This document shows positions 24,966 through 37,500 of a stretch of 64,000 nt of DNA, one piece after another (the stretch's first letter is position 1; the number at the start of each line of letters is the position of its first letter). This stretch comes from Straminergon stramineum (lineage: Eukaryota > Streptophyta > Bryopsida > Hypnales > Calliergonaceae). A program made the translations under genes and the position numbers. Below the pieces are notes generated by a model. The model saw only the letters and a program-made list of their open reading frames with translations, made no database searches and was not told where the DNA came from. The stretch covers positions 20,091,350 to 20,155,349 of the forward strand of contig OY987271.1 in the NCBI GenBank assembly GCA_963920665.1, read 5' to 3'.

Positions 24966-27900
24966 CTTGGTAATTTGTGAACACAACCAGGTTCTAGGTT
25001 TCGACTAAGTGACTCCTACCTTTGGGTGTCTAAGCATGGTCCACTGTGCCTTCCAAGCAATGGATCTTTCTACTAATTGCCTAAGTGACCCCAAATTTGT
25101 AAGATTCGCTTAAACTACTTCGAATGTTTTGGCCGACTGAATGGATGGCCCTTTGTATGATCTGAATGTAAACTATGTTAGGGAAAAAATAACCTAAGAA
25201 ACCTCTAATTGATTTTGTTCCATTTCTAAAAACATAAAACTTGATCCTATCCGACCTTCCTAGCCAAAGTTATGGGTGGATGAAGTTTGACTGCTACTTG
25301 ATTCCTCAAACTTCATCCATTAATTACACCTAGTTCCCCAATTCAGAAAGATCCAAAATTTAGACGGATGGTTCACAAGGAGTACCCCTACTCAAATATG
25401 GAGTTGGACCCTGATCAAAGATTTCTATTGAATTTTCATCCAAGCCTCACCCAAACTTCATCCACTAATTTCTCCTAACCTATAACTCCGAATTGACTTT
25501 TCTCTTTGGCCGTAGACCCTAATTGGGAGACTCTTCCTGATGTATTTAGTTCTCTGTCAAACTCGGAGTTTAGCTATTCTTCATCCAATTTGACTCTAAA
25601 CTTCATCTAGTAATAACTTCATCAATTTTCACCTGATTTGGGTGTGCCTTAGGATTTTGGAAAGCCACAGCCTTCTTCTTTATGCTTATGTCTCTGGAAA
25701 TGACCTGACCTATGGTCCTAAGGGTCTGTCCTAGGCTTATACCTCGGTCCAAGCTACCAAATTCTAAAGCCCTAGGAAAAGTTTGGAGAGGTTTCACTTA
25801 TACCTCGGAACTTGAGTCGCTGTTCATGCCCACCGGAAGCTCTACCTCCTCCGCCATGAACTCCCTTGCCATGAGACAACGAACCACTGCTCTAATCATA
25901 AAATAAATTGGTGCAAGGGTTTAATTGTCAATTTCTATCATATTTCTTTCTTCCCCCCTTCCTTTCCTTCCTTCCATACTCTAAGGTAGCGCAACTATCC
26001 TCCTCACCTACCTACCAAGCCAATCTGAAGGACGTTTCATACCATCCTCCAAGGTTGAGCTACTTCTTATGTCCTACATCTTACATCCTCCACTTACATA
26101 GCACGCTTAATCTCGTGGTGATCACCTAATTCTAATCTAAGGGCCTAAGTAAGCCTTGAGGATTTTTCCTCCTATCTTATCTACTCCCACTCCTAACCTT
26201 CAAATGGTCCTCTCCTTGTCACTTTTTCCCATTCTTCCACCCTTCTGCCATCTTCACTCCCTCTTTCCTTGCTTACTTTTACTATTCTGGTGAGGTTTAC
26301 GGGAGACGGGGAATTGGTTTCCCTACCCCAAAGATTGTGTTAGAGCAACGAGGACCTTTGGTCGGTATCTTCAATTCTTCCGTTGACTCTGGCTTGTTGA
26401 TTTTTTGTCCCCTTCCTTTGCTGCGACTACTGGACTACCCTGCCTAGCCTTGCTCCTAACCTCACCCCCCCTCCTTCCCTAACTCCTCCTTAAGCCTTTA
26501 ATCCCCCAGTGCTCCCCCTTCACTCCGCAGCCTTGTCTAGCAGTTTGTAATCTCCTTTCCTAGTTTGGTAGTCTTAAATCTCCCTTCTCCTCATGGCAGT
26601 CTTTAATCTCCCTTCCCCCGCGGCAGTATCTAACCCTTCTCCCGCCGCAATACTCGGCCCTTCCCCCTACCAGCGGTAGCCAGTTCAAGCCCTCCCCGGA
26701 TATCGGGGTTGTTGAGGGTTCGGGGTGTTGCGGATTTGGGTTGTTGGGGGTTTGGGTTTGTCCTACCTTGTCTAATTTTGGTGCTAACTCTTAAGGACTC
26801 AAGAAAATCATACCTAGGGCTCTTATGTGATGACCTACGGTCATAGAGGCAGGGCCTTCTTCTATTCCTCCCTAGTAATCATACATGTTTGTTTTGACCT
26901 CTAATTCCTAGTTTTAAGGGCCTAAATCTTGGTTTGTTCCCAACAAGTTTTGAGAACTAAACCTTGTAGGGAGAGGAGCCACATGATCTCATGGTTCTTC
27001 CGTGAAGTGGATTTAAAGCACTGCTAATACTTTTCATCCCGAGGGGGTTTAAAGCTTCACCGTCATTCCCCCTTTTAACACACCGCTAAGACTTTTCATC
27101 CCAAGGGGGGTCAAAGCTTCGTTGTTATTCCCCTTTTTAACACACTACTAATACTTCTTACCCTAAGGGGATTCAAAGCTTCATCGTCCTTCCACTATCT
27201 CACCCCCCACGAAGACTTTTTTACCCTATGGTTCAAAGTTTCGCCGTCCTTCCCCTATTTCACCCACCATGACGACTTTTTTATCCTATGGGTTCAAAGC
27301 TTTGCCGTATGGGCAAGACCCACTACACTCACATCCTCGTGTCTCTCATCCAAGAATAACATGTCACTATTAGGGACAAGGACAAAAGACAAAGAAATGG
27401 CCTTGGACACTGAAAGGCCAGCGACACATGTTAGTAACATCAATAACTCAAACTAAAGGCCCCCCAAAGTGGCATCACTAGTCATATGGGGGGTTGCTCT
27501 AAGGTTAGTACACAACAAAACAAGGTGAGTGACCCAAAGGGTCTCTCAAAGGTAAGCACCCACAACTCTAGCAACTTCGGAAGTTAGTAAAAGCTTCCAA
27601 GCTCAAGCTTGAAAAAGTTAGTACTGCACTCGATCAAAAGAGAAGGCAAGAGATCCACAAAAAGACCTTGCAAGCTCCAAAAAGTACAACAATGGACAAA
27701 AATGCCTAAAAAACACCGTTGCAAGGTTTATAGCCAAATATGCCACAATTTCCAATACAAATTGGACCCAACGGACCCAATTGCACAAAAAGGGGGTTGT
27801 GAGAGAGGAAAAGGGGTGTCCTTTTATACTCTATCCCGGCACCCACCTCTCCTTGTTCATCTAAGTTAACCTTATCTTTGCGGATTTTCATCCAAAACTT

Positions 27901-29095
27901 AAGGTTTTCATCCTATGTTGGCCCACTAAGCTAACTTTTGGAGATTAACTCTGAATCGCAAATGGATTGTGCCATTGGCATCAGAAGACCATTTTTAGCC
28001 CAATAAAACTCCCCTCCCTCTTTTCTATCTTCAAAATCACAATAAAACCCAACGCCAATTTAATGCCAAAACTTGGGGAAAATCCCAACTTTGGGGGGTT
28101 GAATTTTCTAGCAAAAGTAACTAGCCTAGGCTCCTAAGTAGGTACGGGGGAGTGAAAAAAGACCTATCATGCACTACATTCCACTTCCGTATGCTCCCGC
28201 TTTGCTGGTCAAACCCACCGTGGACTTTAATTTTCGTTAATTGTCGAGGAATGTTGCAGGTTCAAGTACTTCTAATGATTGGAATGTTGTGAAACTTGTC
28301 GGGGCAGATTATTAACATAAATGAAGCTATACTAATTTTTAGTGGGATTTTACCGCCACCTAGAGAATATCCAGGAATTTCCCATCGTAGTTTTGGGTAG
28401 TTGACCGTCCGGAAAGACATCTTCTGACTATCAAAAAATTCCGAAACCTTTTGTGGAACCTCCCATGGAATCCCATGACACATGTGTAGGCTCATATTTT
28501 TATTCTACACATCGGCCTAGGGGGGAAAATTTCCACCCCCTCATTTAATTATTGGTGGCCAGGGAATCTTCCACATCGGGGGGAATCGTGGCAAACCGAC
28601 TTTGCCGTTGGTTCTCGGGCATGGGATTAACTCCAAAACACCCTCACTGGACCTTAGATTTCTCTATGGTCTGGTCTTGGTATTTTTTCACATCTGCATG
28701 TCAACAATTTGGGGTTTTGCTATTTCGTCGGTGGAATGGGAAAACTTGAACTTGTCTTCAAAAACTAATTCTTATGCCTTAACAGGGTTCCCTCAACCAA
28801 ATCTAGCTTAGATATTTCCGTCCCACGTGGGATTTGAAGCTTGATACACCCATCACTCATAATTGACCCTTTTGCCACGATTAGTTGGGTTTTAACAATC
28901 TAACCTATTTACAACTTGTGGTTGGGCCATTCTAGCTACAACATTCTCAAACTAGACCAAATACTATATTGGAATGTGACATTCCTATTTTGGTTCTACA
29001 CTCTTTTAGGACTTTTGTATAATAAAGTGCAATTAAAATGACAAAATACGAAAAAAAGAAAGAGTGAGCCCCTGATAACAAATTGGGAGCTCACA
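24966..29095 (-). mobile_element. Solo LTR copy 2, main part
   Basis: Read on the minus strand from 29095 it starts TGTGAGCTCCC, runs through the same sequence as LTR copy 1 and joins the 16080-16111 fragment across MULE 1. Counting both parts, the LTR is about 4.15 kb. It is flanked by ATAAC on both outer sides. No internal retrotransposon region lies next to it, so it is a solo LTR left by recombination between two LTRs. The open frames in it have no family features. TATAAAAG at 27821-27828 (minus strand) matches the TATA box of copy 1. Confidence 0.85.
27000..27310 (-). repeat. 61-bp tandem repeat inside the LTR, about five units
   Basis: Units centred on TTCAAAGCTTCACCGTC recur at about 27048, 27110, 27171, 27231 and 27291, a spacing of 60-62 bp. 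LTR copy 1 has about two units at the matching place (880-1000). Confidence 0.7.
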
Positions 29096-29100
29096 ATAAC
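29096..29100. repeat. Target-site duplication of solo LTR copy 2, right side
   Basis: ATAAC, identical to 16075-16079, lies directly outside the TGTGAG end of the LTR. Confidence 0.8.
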
Positions 29101-29840
29101 CCTAAACCTTTTTTTTTTATAGATACATATTTAAAAATTATTATAAATAAATTTAAATTAAACCTTTAATTAGTGATATATAAACTGACGCAATTTTATT
29201 ATTCTTAAGAATAGACATAATATGATCGCCTACATCTTCTATTCAAGATTATTACTTTAATTTTTGTGTATGTCAAACTGAATCTCTCATTTGCAATAAA
29301 ACAATTGATGAATACCAAAATTAAAATTAAAACTTACAATACAAATATTTAAAAATATATAAAACTAAAAATTTTTAGCCTATATTGTAAATAGAATGAA
29401 TCCATGAAAATCATTGCATGTGGCCATAAATGATAAACCAAATCTAGGATAAATTTTTGATATATTTTCTTAACATTTGTGATTTCTAATTGAATTTGAA
29501 AAAGAAAAAGTGAATAGTAATGAAAGATGAGTGGAAAAAAGTATGACTCATTGAACCGTAGAGATGCAATCTTAAAATTGACATTTACAACATTACTTTG
29601 AACATCAACTTCATTTTTGATACTCAACAAATATCTAACAATACATCTTTAAAATCACTATTGAAAGTAGTTGTCACCAGATTTTGAAGCTTGATTATGG
29701 TTCACTCTTCACTAATAGGACCATTTGACAACCATGCTAGGGACTACATATTGCTTTTCTAGATCTAAAATGATGTTGTTAGCCAAAAAGAATGAAATGA
29801 TAGTGCTTGCAAATGTTTATACAATTATACTATAGAATAT
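29101..29840. other. AT-rich spacer between LTR copy 2 and the MULE 2 end
   Basis: AT-rich sequence with a poly-T run at 29108-29119. A 93-codon minus-strand frame (29349-29630) has the composition of AT-rich noise. No gene is recognised. Confidence 0.35.
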
Positions 29841-32800
29841 TGGTATGTGAGCCAGGAGTAGGGAGCGGGGAGCAAGGATTCTAGGGAAAAAGACCGATTT
29901 TAATCCTATTACTATGAAGAAAAGTACCTAAAATTGTGTAATCAATTTGTCACAAAAAAATTAAATTGAAATTTATTTTATCCTAGAATGACCTAAAGGC
30001 GTGGAATCTTGGAAGCTTATACCTAAAGGTTTGTGATGTAAGCATCATGGTTGTGTAATTTTTAGACATTTAAAGACTTCTACAAGAGTGGGGAATTTAG
30101 ATTTTAGAGCCAAAAATGATTTATTGAAGTCTTATACATGAAATACAAGAGCCCCTATTATTGTGTACTTGTCATTAGTTTTTGATTTTTATACTTAATA
30201 ATGACATGTAAATTTGCAGATTGTAAAAAAATTAGGACAACTAATGAAATGATGGTTTACAATTTTGGTGAAAGTGGAAGGAGATCTATGACCATGAACT
30301 TTTATCATTTAAGATTTGCAATGATAAGATCAACTAGCTTAAAAGAAATTGAAAAAAAATCTATGATAGCAAAATACCATCAAATAAATAATATATACAG
30401 CTATGGCATGATATTTCAATTGTCAAGATTATAGACAATCATGAAACATTTACAAACAAATCTTTTCTTGAGATAATGTATAGAAGGAGAAATTACATAC
30501 TCACCAAGAATATAAAATACAATAATTTAAAACATATGGGCCACTTGCATATATCATTCAAAATTAAAAGCTCAAAACTAAATGCTTGCATAATATGCAT
30601 ATAATAAAGCAAATGCATAAAACTGTAGGACATTTTAGAGCCACAATAGTAAAATACACTAGAAAATGAAGACCACTTATAGATCATCACTAGAGCTAGA
30701 ATCACTAGAGGTTGAACCTTTCTCTCCTTCATCTACCTCTACATCCAAGAACTCCTTTATCTTTGGATCATATTGAAGTTTATGTCGATTCACTATTGGA
30801 GATGGGGTGTCAATACATGTTTGAGCAATCTTTTTTGTATAAAGCAGGAGATTGAAATTGAAAGGCAGACTTTGTTCATTTGTATCTTGCAATTGCTCTA
30901 ATATAGTGCTTCTACAAGATAGAAAAAGGTTAATAAAATACCATGGAGAAATCATTCAAGTAATATGAAATGCAAACATAAAATAAAAATAGTAACAAAA
31001 GAAATGAATTACAACTTATGCACAAAAGATGAATTTATTTCTCTTTGGCTTCTTTGTAGGTAGCTAATCAGGTAGTGGGGTAGTAACCCTGTCTTTAATT
31101 ATAGAAATAGAGGCTGGTGTAGGGACAGATGGGGCAATGATAATGTTGAAAATGAGAAGATCGTCTTCTAAGGCTAGAATGTGTCATCTAGTTTCCAAAC
31201 AAGCCTTCACAGATGAACCTAATGAAAACAAAAAATATATGAATAAGTCATGAAAATTGGGTTTCAAAAAATGATGAGTAGAACTTTTAATTGTAGAAGA
31301 AAATGTACATGTTGTAGCTTTGCAATCAAGGACAATATCTCTATGTTTGCAAAATTATAGGATGAGATCTCATATGAAGGATAAATTCTTCTCACATAAA
31401 CTTCTCCAAGGAACTTTTTAGTTCATAGAAAGGTTTTCAATGTCCATGAGATTGAAGAGAGCGTCATTTTTTTCCAAAGGCTCACCATCATAAGAAGAGT
31501 CACGGGTTTCTTGGAATGAAAATTGTGAAGACGTGTCTCGCCGAATGAATAATTGAATCCAAAATCGAACAAACTAGAAGCATTACAAAGTTGAATATTA
31601 GAAGAGAAATTATATTTATAAACAATAAACTCAATTTAAGCATATAGAATTCAATTCAACCATCCTCTTAAATCCTTACAAATGATCAAAAAGTATATAG
31701 CAAATTATCTATTTACTATCAATGATGGATCGCGTGTAGATGCAAGATGTAGCTCATTGATCCCCACCAATCTTTGGCCAACTTCATGTCATATTGATCA
31801 GCCAACTCATCAACTTTTTTTAGCAAATTGTGGTCATCGCAATGTATAAGTAAAAAGGCACTGTCATCATACAAATACATATCAGCCATCTCAAAAACAA
31901 TCTCAATATAGTTTTTTTTGCGCAAGTTCCAACCTGGAATTGAAGTTGAAATGCTTAGAAGAAGGAGATTCTCAAGAATGTCCAAAATGATCAAATCAAG
32001 CCCTGTATGCTTGTATTTCTTGCAAAAGTTGGATGTGACTGTACGATTGCAAGGAGCACTAATCTGTATATTCTATATATTTAAAGTTAGAATTAGAAAC
32101 TTCATAGCAATGCCATAAAAAGAAAAATGTTGGAATTATGTTTAGAATACAATACCTCAGCTACAATGTCATGTAACTTTATCTATCAAGAATTAAGGCT
32201 AGTGGACTCTTGTAAACTATTCAAGAGAATAATAAGAGAAGTGCACTCTACACAAACATGAAGAGAGTGTTTAGACTCCATCATAGAAGAGCTTATTGAA
32301 GGAAACATCAATTGTTTCTTTTTTTGAATGCAGTTCCCAATTGCATGAACAACATTTGATAAAGAGGAATCTAGAGCTATTGGTGCAACATTGTCATCAT
32401 GACCTTGATTTGACATGGGATTAGCCTCATGACTCTCTAAGGGCAAGGTTACAATCTTATTTTCTTGAGACTTCTCTCTCTCGGTTTGTTCTTTCTCTAT
32501 CTTTTCTTTTACCACCCTCTCTATTTCTTCCTTCTCTTTCTTTGTGACTAGCTTTTTCTTTGGTGTCTTTACTTGTGCTTGAGTTTCTTTGGGATTCCCT
32601 TCTTGTGTATTGTTATGTTCAACAAGAGGAAGCTTTCCACCGTTAAGAGTTGTCCTCATAGCAACCTTTGAGTCAAGGATGTAGTTCCGATGACAATCAA
32701 GGTACCAACTTCCAACTTCCAAGTGTGCAACCTTGAATTTCTTCAGTTGCTCAAATGTGAACATGCAAAGATTAGAGTCTTTTTGCAATCAAGAAAGGAA

Positions 32801-33518
32801 AAAGGTAGTATGACTTCTTCTGAAATTGCATTCTTAGGAAATAGAACTCGCATGAAGTACCTAAAGTTGAGAAAATAAATATAATGATCAATAAGTAGTT
32901 TATGAAATATAAACAATAAAACAAAACAAAACATTTTTATGAACTTATAGAAGTAACAATAACAAGTAAGGACCCAAAAAAATAATAAAAAATCAAAGCA
33001 TTAATATAAATGTAGTATTATGGTAATACTTGTATACAATACGTCTCACCACACTCTCAGTTCGAGGGAACTCTTTGAATATAGTCTTCTTTGTATAAAG
33101 TTTTTTATTTTTGTTTCTAAATAGTGGAATGAATGCTTTGTTCCAAAGAAGAATGCACCAACTCTCGACATAATTAGAGGGCTTTCAAATACCTTGAATG
33201 GTCCAATCGACAACAATATTCTCATCTTTACAAATGTTTATAACCATTTTAAGAACTGCCTCTTCTTTTATTCAAATGAAATGGACAATGTTAAAAAAAT
33301 GAAACCATGAAAAATATAAATTAAGAAAGATTTTGTAGTCATATTATAATACTTTAGCCTAAAAGTTGCTTTGTTGATCCAAGAGTCCCAGAAGAGGTCC
33401 TTATCTTTGGACCCTAGGAAGCAATAAGATTGTCGTATAATCAATGACGCATTCCACCACCTTTACCACCGTGCCTTGTGTTTTGCTTCAACATTAGCGG
33501 TGGCAATTTTTTGAAGCT
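29841..33518 (+). mobile_element. MULE 2: left part of a related Mutator-like element, truncated on the right
   Basis: At 29846-29877 the sequence reads as heptamers GAGCCAG, GAGTAGG, GAGCGGG, GAGCAAG, the same unit type and order as the MULE 1 left terminus. It is followed, in the same orientation and after a similar 0.7-0.8 kb gap, by a minus-strand gene homologous to MULE 1 gene A. The right side stops exactly at the start of LTR copy 3, so the right terminus and the N-terminal exons of the gene are missing. No target duplication can be tested. The left boundary is an estimate. Confidence 0.45.
30677..33518 (-). pseudogene. MULE 2 gene A: beta-class N6/N4 DNA methyltransferase relic (C-terminal part)
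   Basis: Pieces in order on the minus strand: RWWNASLIIRQSYCFLGSKD (about 33450), DWTIQG with PSNYVESWCILLWNKAFIP and IFKEFPRTESVVRRI (about 33250-33060), a segment with EVGSWYLDCHRNYILDS and a long Lys/Glu-rich stretch (32788-32400), GLDLIILDILEN followed by LLIHCDDHN (about 32000-31800), a segment with VPWRSLCEKNLSFI and DIVLDCKATT (about 31400-31320), then after an AG acceptor GSSVKACLETR and HILALEDDLLIFN (about 31213-31145), and a tail STSSDSSSSDDL. Methylase motif IV (here DILE instead of DPPx), then EK...LI, then motif I (VLD...TG-type) and A-C-x(3)-R-x(4)-LE-x-D is the beta-class N6/N4 layout. Stops (for example TGA for an expected Arg codon) show it is dead. The N-terminal exons are lost at the LTR copy 3 junction. 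Confidence 0.6.
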
Positions 33519-34550
33519 TGGTGAGCTCCCAATTCGTCACCAAGGGCTCACTCTTTTGTTTTTTTGTATTTTGTCATTTTAATTGCACTTTATTATACAA
33601 AAAAATCCTAAAAAGAGTGTAGAACCAAAATAGGAATGTCACATTCCAATATAGTATTTGGTCTAGTTTGAGAATGTTGTAGCTAGAATGGCTCAACCGC
33701 GAGTTGTAAATAGATTAGAACCGAACTAATCGTGGCAAATGGGCCACTTCTGAGTGATGGGCGTATCAAGCTCAAAATCCCACATGGAGAGCACATCTCT
33801 AGGTTAGAATTGGTTGAAGGGCTCTTGGTGAGGCATACATGACAGTCCCGGAGATAGGTTCTAGTTTCCCCATTCCACCAATGAAATAGCAAAACCCCAA
33901 ATTGTTGGCTTGAAGATGTGAAAAAATACCAAGACGAGACCATAGAGAAATCTAAAGTCTAGTGAAGGTTAATTAGGGTTAATCCTATGCCTGAGAACCA
34001 ACGGCAAAGTCAATTCCCCAAGATTCCCCCCGGTGTGGAAGATTCTCCGACCACCAATAATTAAACGAGGGGGTGGAAATTGTCCCCCCTAGGCCAATGT
34101 GTAGAATAAAAATATGAGCCTAAAGATGTGTCATGGGATCCCATAGGAGGTTCCACAAAAAGTTTCGGAATTTTTTGATAATCAGAAGATGTCTTTCCAG
34201 ATGGTCAACTACCCAAACTTGCAATGGGAAATTCCTAGAAATTCCCCAAGTGGCGGTAAATTCTCACTAAAAATTAGTATAGCTTAATTTATGTTAATAA
34301 GCTGACCCGACAAGTTTCACAACATTTTGATAGTCAGAAGTACCTGAACCTACAACATTCCTCGACAATTAACGGAAATTAAAGTCCATGATAGGTTTGA
34401 CCAGTAGAGTGGGAGCATACAGAACTAGAATGGAATGCATGATAGGTCTTTTCTCACTCCCTTGTATCTACTTAGGAGCCTGGGCTAGTTACTTTTGCTA
34501 GAAAAGTCAACCCCCCAAAGTTGGGATATTCCCCGATTTTTGGTGCTCAG
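33519..34550 (+). mobile_element. LTR copy 3, 5' part only
   Basis: It starts TGGTGAGCTCCC and is the reverse complement of 28070-29095 with about 10 percent differences. From about 34420 it also matches the first ~130 bases of the window. Similarity stops near 34550, and the remaining ~3 kb of the LTR is not found next to it. It lies head-to-head with copy 2, about 4.4 kb apart. The 64-87-codon frames within it are not genes. Confidence 0.8.
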
Positions 34551-37500
34551 GGAGATTACTATCAATTTTTAGAAAACTACGTGAGTTAAAAGATAGGGTC
34601 CATTTAATTCAAAGGAGGCAAATTTTATATAATGTGTAGGGCTATTATAGGGTCTATGAAATCCTACATACTCTATTATATATAAAATAGACTATGTAAA
34701 AACATTATGTAGTAGGCATTTTTATTAATAAATTAGCCTTGACAAAAAGGGGCCTTTAAATTTATTTTTTTATTATAGTGAGTATAGATGTGAACAAATA
34801 ATTTTCAGTAAAATGTACACAATCCAATAAATCTAGAGATTTTTTGTTAATGTCAAACAATTTCAGCCTTTCCAGAAGAATCCTCCCATAAGTGTGCCAA
34901 CAATGTAAGCATTTAAGAATCTACTATTCCATGAAAAATAGCGTTGAGTTGTAAATATGCAATGAAGGCTATATGATAGGAGTTTGTGTTCATAGGAAAG
35001 ACCCGTTTAGGTGCCTTTACTCCCATGTGGCTAAGATTACGGAGGACTTTGGATTCGTTGTCACTCTTTTGTTGTGTGTCGTGCAAGGCGGATAGAATTC
35101 ATTGCAACTTTTTTCTTTGTTGTGTTTAAGTGCAAGGTAGATTTAGGGTATCATCAATTTTTTGAATTCATACTCACAATTTAGTGTTTAGGGTTGCAAG
35201 GTGATCACTAGAGGTTGGGGGTTTGTGTTGGCTCCAAGGTTTCAGATTTGTAAACGCCCAGGGTTCAAGATTTTGTTGTAGTCTTTGGATTGTCAATACT
35301 AATGCTTGCATTCGGCACAGCAACTTAGTATTCGCCCATTTGGATAAAATACCCCTACTTTCGGCGCAAGCTCAACCCGAGCCTTGGAGAGCACAGTGGT
35401 GACGTTACTGTTTGGTGAGTAAAACATAAGTGGTTTGGCATGGTGTTATGACTGAGGGGCTTGGAAGTGTCTGAGTGTAATGCACCAATGGTTTGGGATT
35501 GAATCATGAGATTTTATTTTAAGATTTCAACTTTGTACTTTCTGGTATTGATTTTGGAGATATTAGTTTGTGAGTCTAGTGCTGTGGGCCTCATGTTGTT
35601 CGCATGCTTGTTTTGGTAGCGACGCAACATCAACCCTAGTATTGGGTTGTGGTGCTTTGGCATCAACATTGGTGGTCAGACTTCATCATTTTGTATTTGG
35701 AGGACGGTTTTGTCCGGTGACAGTCAGACAACGAGAAGCGGCAGAAGATTATTTGGAGCATTGACCCCCAACTCTCAGTCTTTTGGGGTAAGTCTTGCTC
35801 CATCATCTGGATTTAATTGTTCAACTTGTTTGGTAACATGAGCAATTATTGGTTACATTCTTTGGTCAAACGAAGCCTTTAGGGCTAACATAGTTGTTAT
35901 TATGATTCTTGTATGTTGATTTTTGTATATTGATTTTTGTATACTATTTCATGTATACTGATTCCTATATGCTTCTATCATGGACAAGTTTTGGATTTGA
36001 TCATATGGCTCATGATATTTGCTATATTATTGTTGTAGCAACAGTACCAATAATATAATTGAATCAAAACTGGAACTTAGCTAAGTCACTATAGAGAATA
36101 TTGATCTTCACCGAAAACATTGTCAATGGGCTTGTAGATTATGTGGTTATTTTGTGCAAAAGTGTTTTAAATAATTTTTAATCCAACTACATCAGAACAT
36201 CATAATATACTCCTTCAAGAGTGCCAGAGTCAGCAGTTAAGGCCACATTTGATAAAATGGTATGTTTCAAAGCACCAAAATTTCATTCAACTTTGGCACT
36301 TAATTTTCAGAACACGTTGACTAAGCCTTAAATCTATACTAGACCTCTTTTTTAGAATACGAGTTTCACAATTTTCAAAATCAAAAATCATATCAAGTGA
36401 ACTTCAGTGAAGATAGCTAGTGTATGTTGTCAAGCATCCTAATATTCCTATCAAGCTCTATTGTTGAATTATTATTGCAATTAGTATATCAATCTCAGAT
36501 CTAGGTTGAGAAGCCTTAGGAATCAAATTTCGGTTAGTAGCAATCGTCAGAATCGTGTTAAGGCACTTGATTATCTAAGATGAGAAACCTAGGGAAGATT
36601 GTCCTTGAAGAATCACATTGATACGTACTTTGTACTGTAGGGCGCAAATCTAGCAACATCAGCTTTGGACAAAGCAAAAGAACACTATAAGAAGCACTGT
36701 TGTCTTTTCCCCACCACGCTTCAAGAGTTCAATCCTTACACTTTAAGAAATTCATCCAAATTGATTTTGCAACTCTACTTCGCTTTGGACTTTACAAGTT
36801 TCTCAACTTCATGTCTAGTTTGAAGTAGATTGTCTTCAAGGGCTATTTTCCTCTTAATGCAAAATTTGGAAAATTTATTGATTTTTGCTCTTTCCTATTA
36901 GTGACATAATAGTAGAGAGTTCCAAATTCATGGTACAAAACTATAGAGGGTGTGGTCAAGGTGGATACGTGCATGAGTGTTATGGGAATGTTGGTCTACT
37001 CTGAAAATGGTAGGGTGTGATGATAGTGGGTTTGGGATTCGTTGGTACCACTTGAAATGACTAAATGTGGCGAATGTCTTGCAGCTTGGGACACAACAAC
37101 TGCTGAAGAGGCTTATTAGTAGCTAGTGGGCATTCTTGCTCAACATGAGGTGGACACATCACTTCTAAAGTCTAACGTGTTGACATTTTTGAGATCTTTT
37201 AGTTTTGTTTTCGGAGGATCCTTTTGTTTGTGAATTGTGTTGTTCAATGGTAGACGCTTGGATGGTAAGAGTGGTATGATTAGAAGTGGTCGAGCTGTGT
37301 TGTCATGGTTTAAGGTGTCTTCAGTTGTTTATAGTTTTGGTAAGCGATGGATATGTTGCAAGTCGGTTTGAATTCTTTTCTACTGAAAAACTAATTTTTT
37401 TCATTTTTCATGGCCAGGGAATTTTGGAAATACTACAGGGTGCAGGGCTACTTGTTGACGTTGTTACTTTCTACACATAGTATTTTTTGGTTAGTAACAA

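Noticed and set aside
28552..28811. Two overlapping + strand frames in LTR copy 2
   Set aside because: They lie within non-coding LTR sequence, overlap in different frames and are not preserved in copies 1 and 3.
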